A stretch of DNA of 11,011 nucleotides from Bacteroidales bacterium. GTDB lineage: Bacteria; Bacteroidota; Bacteroidia; Bacteroidales; UBA932. The position numbers and the translations under genes are program-made. Below, in pieces: positions 6,861-11,011 of this stretch. Each line of letters starts with the position of its first letter. The first letter of the stretch is position 1. Location: contig JAEDLO010000057.1 in NCBI GenBank assembly GCA_016295245.1, positions 1-11,011 of the forward strand. The letters are read 5' to 3'. Below the pieces are notes generated by a model. That model made no database searches, was not told where the DNA came from, and saw nothing but the letters and a program-made list of their open reading frames with translations.

Positions 6861-9800
6861 CTAGTAAAGCGAAACCGGTCTTAGCAGGAAGACGAATTCT
6901 CGGTCCTGATATGGGACTCGGTATTGAGGGATCGGGATGGCTCCCCAGCTGTTCTCGCAGGCAAGTCCGGTCTGGAGCTTGTCGATGCAGAGGCTTGTAA
7001 GGTCTTCTTCTTCAAGTTCGTGTGAGTGGCGCTGTAGCTTCATAGGGCCGTCATCCAAAGTCGCGATGCTGTAGTGCAGGGCGGAAGCGGTGAATGGAGC
7101 TTCGGAGATGATTTCAAGTCCCCTGCCGCTGCGGTCCAGCACCCTCCACCAGCGGATGTCGGTCTTGGTGCCGGTCTCCTGCGGGCGGATGTATGGATAG
7201 AACTGATCGCTGACGGTCTGTTCCCAGACTCTGAGAAGGCTGCAATTGTTGCGGTCGGCGTAGTTCTCCATCGGACCGCGGCCGTAATACTGCAAGTACT
7301 CGAAAGACTTCGGCATATCCATCTGCATTCCAAAGCGGAACATATCGGATACCTTCGCGCCCGGAGTGGTGACCATCTTCTGGCTGATGCGCACTACGCC
7401 CTTTGCGTTGATTTTGTATTGGAGGAGGAGTTTGGCGCTCACGCTTTCCATATTGAGAGTCACGTCAACGACAGCGACATTGCCTTCCAGACGGCTTTCG
7501 AAAGACTCAAGGCGCAGCTGAGGATTCTTCCAGGCGGCATAACGCATCTGAAGCCTTGCGCCGAAATCGTTGTCGGTCGGAGCCCTCCAGAAGTTAGGCT
7601 TGAGGCTGGCGTCATCCTTGAGCAGTTTGCGTCCGAAGGCCTCATAGCGGCAGATCATTCCGCTTCGGCGGCTGATTTCAATAACGAAGTCTTCGCCGCT
7701 GATTTTCAGGTAGTTCCTGTCGTTGTCCACGACCTCGGGAGCCGTCGTGCCGCAATGGTGATGAGCATCCTTTCCGCAAGAAAGCGAAGCCACGGCGCTG
7801 TGTGCGCGCAGACAAAGCTGCTGGTATGCGAGGGTGTGGCCGGCCTCCAGCAGCGGCGACGCCTCCTTGAGCTTGTAGCTTACATTGAGCAGGATTTCGC
7901 CCTCAAGCGCGTCGGTGCAGCCTATCGGAAGGGTGATTTCCTTCTTTTGCTGAGGCGCCACTTCAAGCTTGTCCACGCGACCGTTGCGCACTGGGCGTCC
8001 GTTTGCGAGCAGTTCCCATTCCAGGCAGCAGTCCGACAGGTCCTTGAAGAAGTTCTCGTTGTAAACGCTGATTACACCCTTTTCGAGGTCCACAGGCTCG
8101 GTCCAGATGTTCTGGTACCAGTAGCCGACCTCGTACATATGAGGATTAGGAATACGGTCAGGGCTGATGAGGCCGTTGTCGCAGAAGTTCTGGTCGTGGA
8201 TGTCGTACTTGTTGAAGTCTCCGCCGTAGGCATAAATCATCTTGCCTGCGCGGCCTTCCCAACGCAGGCTCTGGTCCACGAAGTCCCAGATGAAACCGCC
8301 CTGGTATTTAGGGTACTTGCGGACGAGGTCCCAGTATTCCTTGAAGCCTCCCTCAGAGTTGCCCATCGCGTGGGCGTATTCACACTGGATCAGAGGCTTG
8401 GTTTTGCTCTCGTCGAGGCTGTAGCGCTCGCAGGCCTCGTAGCCATAGTACATTGGGCAGAAGATATCGGTCTTGCCGTCATACTCGGCTCTCTCGTATT
8501 GCACCGGACGGGTTCCATCCTCCTTTTTGATCCAGTCGTAAGCGGCATCGAAGTTAGTGCCGTATCCGGCCTCGTTGCCGAGGGACCAGAAGATGATGCT
8601 CGGGTGGTTGAAGCCGCGCTGCACGTGCCTTTGGTTGCGCTCCATATGGGCAAGGGCGTAGTCGTCGCGTATTGCAAGTGTCTTCTCCCCGTAGCCCATT
8701 CCGTGGCTCTCGATATCAGCCTCGGCGACGAGGTAGATGCCGTACTGGTCGCAGAGTTCGTACCAGCGATTGGCGTCAGGATAATGGCAGGTACGCACAG
8801 CGTTTATGTTGAACTGCTTCATTATCTTGATGTCCTGAATCATACGCGCCTCGGACACTGCATAGCCCTTGTCGGGGTCAAGCTCGTGGCGGTCTGCGCC
8901 CTTGAAGAGGACAGGCTGGCCGTTGACGAGCACCTGCGCGTCGCGGATTTCGATTTCGCGGAAGCCTACCTTGACCGGGATGGTCTCGCTGCCGGCGCTT
9001 GCATACAGGGTATAGAGGTTCGGGGTCTCGGCAGACCATTTGAGAGGGTTCTCGACTTTCATCGTGACGCTGCCGCCATTGGTGCTTGCGCTTGCCACTT
9101 CCCTGCCGGCGGCATCCCGGAGACTGAGGGCGACCTGAATCTTGCCCTTGGTGAAAAGCTCAACGGTCAGGTCGGCGTCGCGGTAAGCCTCGTCGAGGTC
9201 CACGCGCACGCGTATATCCTCAATGCGCTTCTTCTCCCTTGCATAGAGGTAGCAGTCGCGTCCCACGCCGCTCAGGCGGAAGAAGTCCTGGTCTTCGAGG
9301 TAGGATCCGTCGCACCAGCGGAAAACCTGGAAGGCGAAGAGATTCTCCTCGCCCGGCTTGATGTACTTGGTGATGTCGAACTCGGCCTCAAGCTTGCTGT
9401 CCTCGCTGTAGCCGACGAACTTGCCGTTGACCCAGAGGTAAATGTTTGAGGTGACTGAGCCGAAGTGGGCGATGATGTCCTTGCCCTTCCAGTCGGCGGG
9501 AATGGTGAAGCTGCGGCGGTATGAGCCGGTGTGGTTGTTCTCTACCGGGACGTAAGGAGGATTGCTCTTGAACTGGTTCTCCCACGGATAGCTGGCATTG
9601 ACGTAGGTTGGATCGCCGTAGCCGTTGAGTTCCCATACTCCAGGAACGGGCATCTCTCCCCAACCGAGGTCGTTGAAGTCGGCAGCCTGAAAACCTACAG
9701 GCCTTGCGTCCTGGTCCTTGGTCCAAAAGAACTTCCACTTGCCGTTAAGGCTAAGGTACTTGTCCGAATGCGCCTTGTCGCCAGCCTCGGCCTTTGCCTG

Positions 9801-9947
9801 GCTTTCGTAGGCAAAGTAGTTGGAGTGCATAGGGGCGCGGTTGATTGCGTTCACGCGGGGATCCTTCCACTCGTTGAAGCTCTGGGCGGTGGCTCCAAGG
9901 CTCAGCAAGGCAAGTATTCCGCAGACAAAATAGCTTTTCTTGATCAT
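6861..9947 (-). CDS. Exported GH2 beta-galactosidase (LacZ type)
   Basis: Hydrolyses terminal beta-galactosides such as lactose or galactan-derived oligosaccharides. It has 1028 residues, the usual length of the long LacZ type. An N-terminal signal peptide (MIKKSYFVCGILALLSLGATA, cleavage likely before Gln22) sends it to the periplasm or beyond. Domains in order: galactose-binding jelly roll (about 30-235), immunoglobulin-like domain (240-335), TIM barrel (337-630), a further beta-sandwich, and the C-terminal small-chain domain (about 750-1028). Catalytic residues are Glu459 in WSLGNEAGYG (acid/base) and Glu523 in IQCEYAHAMGN (nucleophile). Asp213 in CDGSYLEDQD, and Glu413 and His415 in IESHG, match substrate and magnesium ligands of E. 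coli LacZ. Trp1001 near the C-terminus matches the E. coli substrate-stacking tryptophan. SGVGRD replaces the common SGIFRD. No SusC/D-type genes are adjacent, and it appears to be transcribed alone. Confidence 0.95.
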   Translation of the reverse strand: MIKKSYFVCGILALLSLGATAQSFNEWKDPRVNAINRAPMHSNYFAYESQAKAEAGDKAHSDKYLSLNGKWKFFWTKDQDARPVGFQAADFNDLGWGEMPVPGVWELNGYGDPTYVNASYPWENQFKSNPPYVPVENNHTGSYRRSFTIPADWKGKDIIAHFGSVTSNIYLWVNGKFVGYSEDSKLEAEFDITKYIKPGEENLFAFQVFRWCDGSYLEDQDFFRLSGVGRDCYLYAREKKRIEDIRVRVDLDEAYRDADLTVELFTKGKIQVALSLRDAAGREVASASTNGGSVTMKVENPLKWSAETPNLYTLYASAGSETIPVKVGFREIEIRDAQVLVNGQPVLFKGADRHELDPDKGYAVSEARMIQDIKIMKQFNINAVRTCHYPDANRWYELCDQYGIYLVAEADIESHGMGYGEKTLAIRDDYALAHMERNQRHVQRGFNHPSIIFWSLGNEAGYGTNFDAAYDWIKKEDGTRPVQYERAEYDGKTDIFCPMYYGYEACERYSLDESKTKPLIQCEYAHAMGNSEGGFKEYWDLVRKYPKYQGGFIWDFVDQSLRWEGRAGKMIYAYGGDFNKYDIHDQNFCDNGLISPDRIPNPHMYEVGYWYQNIWTEPVDLEKGVISVYNENFFKDLSDCCLEWELLANGRPVRNGRVDKLEVAPQQKKEITLPIGCTDALEGEILLNVSYKLKEASPLLEAGHTLAYQQLCLRAHSAVASLSCGKDAHHHCGTTAPEVVDNDRNYLKISGEDFVIEISRRSGMICRYEAFGRKLLKDDASLKPNFWRAPTDNDFGARLQMRYAAWKNPQLRLESFESRLEGNVAVVDVTLNMESVSAKLLLQYKINAKGVVRISQKMVTTPGAKVSDMFRFGMQMDMPKSFEYLQYYGRGPMENYADRNNCSLLRVWEQTVSDQFYPYIRPQETGTKTDIRWWRVLDRSGRGLEIISEAPFTASALHYSIATLDDGPMKLQRHSHELEEEDLTSLCIDKLQTGLACENSWGAIPIPQYRVPYQDREFVFLLRPVSLY

Positions 9948-9967
9948 ATCGTTTGGTTATTATGTGT

Positions 9968-10008
9968 CATTACACAAATATAACAAAAACGGCGGAAACA
10001 CTTGCAAA
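9968..10008 (-). promoter_or_regulatory. Predicted Bacteroidota-type promoter of the beta-galactosidase gene
   Basis: On the minus strand, 9975-9982 reads TATATTTG, an exact match to the -7 element TAnnTTTG. A TTTG at 10005-10008 could serve as the -33 element, with 22 bases between the two, slightly longer than usual. Transcription would start near 9968, giving a leader of about 20 bases ahead of the ATG at 9945-9947. The -33 candidate falls in the loop of the upstream gene's terminator. A short inverted repeat TGTGT/ACACA (9963-9976) sits at the predicted start and could be a small operator, but this is weak. Confidence 0.55.
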
Positions 10009-10021
10009 GCATTTCCGCCGT
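9976..10021 (-). terminator. Intrinsic terminator of the GGGtGRT gene
   Basis: Arms 9989-9998 and 10012-10021 are exact reverse complements (10 bp, ACGGCGGAAA/TTTCCGCCGT), with a 13-base loop that can add three more pairs (10001-10003 with 10007-10009). In the minus direction the stem is followed by a T-rich run (TTTTGTTATATTTG), as expected for an intrinsic terminator just after the stop codon at 10043-10045. Confidence 0.8.
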
Positions 10022-10042
10022 CTATGAGTAAGCTTGGGAAAA

Positions 10043-11011
10043 TTACATAGCCTGTGCTACTGCAACAGCTACAGCCACGGTGGCGCCAACCATAGGGTTG
10101 TTGCCCATACCGAGGAAGCCCATCATCTCAACGTGGGCAGGAACTGAAGATGAACCTGCGAACTGAGCGTCAGAGTGCATACGTCCGAGAGTATCGGTCA
10201 TACCGTATGAAGCAGGACCTGCTGCCATGTTGTCCGGGTGGAGGGTACGTCCGGTGCCGCCGCCTGATGCAACTGAGAAGTATGGCTTGCCGGCAAGCAC
10301 GCGCTCCTTCTTGTAGGTACCTGCAACAGGGTGCTGGAAGCGGGTTGGGTTGGTTGAGTTGCCGGTGATGGAAACGTCAACGTTCTCCTTCCACATAATT
10401 GCAACGCCCTCGCGAACGTCATCTGCGCCGTAGCAGTTCACACCGCCGCGAACGCCGTCAGAGTAGCGGGTTCTTGCGATTTCCTTCACCTCACCGGTGT
10501 AGTAGTCGAACTCGGTCTGCACGTAGGTGAAGCCGTTGATGCGGCTGATGATCTTGGCAGCGTCCTTGCCGAGACCGTTGAGGATCACGCGGAGTGGCTT
10601 CTTGCGCACCTTGTTTGCCATTTCGGCAATCTTGATGGCGCCTTCAGCGGCAGCGTATGACTCGTGGCCGGCGAGGAATGCGAAGCACTCTGTCTCCTCG
10701 CGAAGAAGCCTTGCTGCGAGGTTGCCGTGACCCAGACCTACCTTGCGGTCGTCAGCGACTGAACCAGGGATGCAGAAAGCCTGCAGACCCTCACCGATAG
10801 CCTCGGCAGCGTCAGCGGCAGTCTTCACGCCCTTCTTGATAGCGATGGCGGCGCCCACTACATAAGCCCACTTTGCGTTCTCAAAGCAGATCTTCTGTGT
10901 GTCCTCACACATCTTGTATGGATCGAGACCCTTTGACTCACAGATGGCCTTGGCCTCGTCGATGTCCTTGATACCGTATTTGTTGAGAGCGGCATTGATC
11001 TGATCAATTCT
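10043..11011 (-). CDS. GGGtGRT family protein, function unknown (N-terminus outside window)
   Basis: A soluble-looking protein of a conserved family named after its GGGtGRT motif; I know of no established function. The frame stays open to the window edge, so 322 residues are visible and probably only about ten at the N-terminus are missing. The Met at 10910-10912 is internal, because the preceding 33 codons (INAALNKYGIKDIDEA and onward) look like normal family sequence. The naming motif GGGTGRT is encoded at 10244-10264 and is followed by LHPDNMAAG. Other glycine-rich or polar blocks are GLGHGNLAARLL, FLAGHESYAAAEGAIKIAEMA and GNSTNPTRFQHPVAGTYKKE, and the C-terminus alternates Val and Ala (VAVAVAVAQAM). 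No signal peptide or membrane segment is evident in the visible part. Frequent GGT, GCT and AAG codons suggest strong expression. It is followed by its own terminator and probably ends a transcript starting outside the window. Confidence 0.88.
   Translation of the reverse strand, partial: RIDQINAALNKYGIKDIDEAKAICESKGLDPYKMCEDTQKICFENAKWAYVVGAAIAIKKGVKTAADAAEAIGEGLQAFCIPGSVADDRKVGLGHGNLAARLLREETECFAFLAGHESYAAAEGAIKIAEMANKVRKKPLRVILNGLGKDAAKIISRINGFTYVQTEFDYYTGEVKEIARTRYSDGVRGGVNCYGADDVREGVAIMWKENVDVSITGNSTNPTRFQHPVAGTYKKERVLAGKPYFSVASGGGTGRTLHPDNMAAGPASYGMTDTLGRMHSDAQFAGSSSVPAHVEMMGFLGMGNNPMVGATVAVAVAVAQAM

Noticed and set aside
7074..9449. A 791-codon open frame on the plus strand, antisense to the beta-galactosidase gene
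   Set aside because: The opposite strand encodes a complete GH2 enzyme with both catalytic glutamates. The antisense translation shows no recognisable domain and is rich in Val, Ala and Leu, as expected from GC-biased third positions read in reverse.
10910..10912. Met at 10910-10912 as the start of the GGGtGRT protein
   Set aside because: The frame continues without a stop to the window edge, and the extra 33 residues read as ordinary protein sequence consistent with the family's N-terminus.
1..11011. CRISPR arrays, tRNA or rRNA genes, transposases, integrases, defence or toxin-antitoxin genes
   Set aside because: I looked for spaced direct repeats, tRNA-like motifs and the relevant protein families on both strands and saw none.

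Overview
The window looks like a chromosomal segment of a GC-rich member of the Bacteroidota, most likely order Bacteroidales. The evidence is gene content (a TonB-dependent receptor paired with a DUF5074-type surface lipoprotein, a signal-peptide-bearing GH2 beta-galactosidase, a TGS/ThrRS-like nucleoside kinase), start codons without Shine-Dalgarno sequences, and two exact matches to the Bacteroides-type -7 promoter element TAnnTTTG. Genus cannot be fixed from the sequence. An Alistipes-like or uncultured gut/rumen Bacteroidales lineage would fit the base composition, but that is a guess.

Layout. (1) Positions 1-3721, plus strand: a compact uptake operon with a 5'-truncated (by the window edge) TonB-dependent outer-membrane receptor, a beta-propeller lipoprotein of the DUF5074/BtuG type, and a short, divergent FecCD-type inner-membrane permease. 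The order resembles btuB-btuG-btuC, so cobalamin or a related corrinoid is the leading substrate, with an iron chelate as the alternative. The ATPase and periplasmic binding protein are not in the window. (2) Positions 3718-5003, minus strand: a HAD phosphatase whose start overlaps the stop of upp (uracil phosphoribosyltransferase) as TAATG. The permease and phosphatase meet tail to tail with their stop codons sharing the palindrome CTAG. (3) Positions 5004-5075: a short AT-rich divergent promoter region. (4) Positions 5076-6731, plus strand: a nucleoside (uridine-type) kinase with a TGS plus ThrRS-like N-terminal half. Together with upp it makes a small pyrimidine-salvage neighbourhood in which both uracil and uridine lead to UMP. 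(5) Positions 6799-6836: a 17-bp perfect-stem terminator between convergent genes. (6) Positions 6861-9947, minus strand: an exported GH2 beta-galactosidase. (7) Positions 10043-11011, minus strand: the GGGtGRT protein, a conserved family of unknown function, lacking only its first few residues at the window edge. Its terminator hairpin overlaps the promoter of the beta-galactosidase gene.

No tRNA, rRNA, CRISPR array, insertion sequence or attachment site was seen, and no stretch over 300 bases lacks a gene. Most of the window is ordinary core and accessory metabolism. The parts most open to new biology are the GGGtGRT protein, the shortened cysteine-rich permease in the corrinoid-type operon, and the kinase with a ThrRS-like half.
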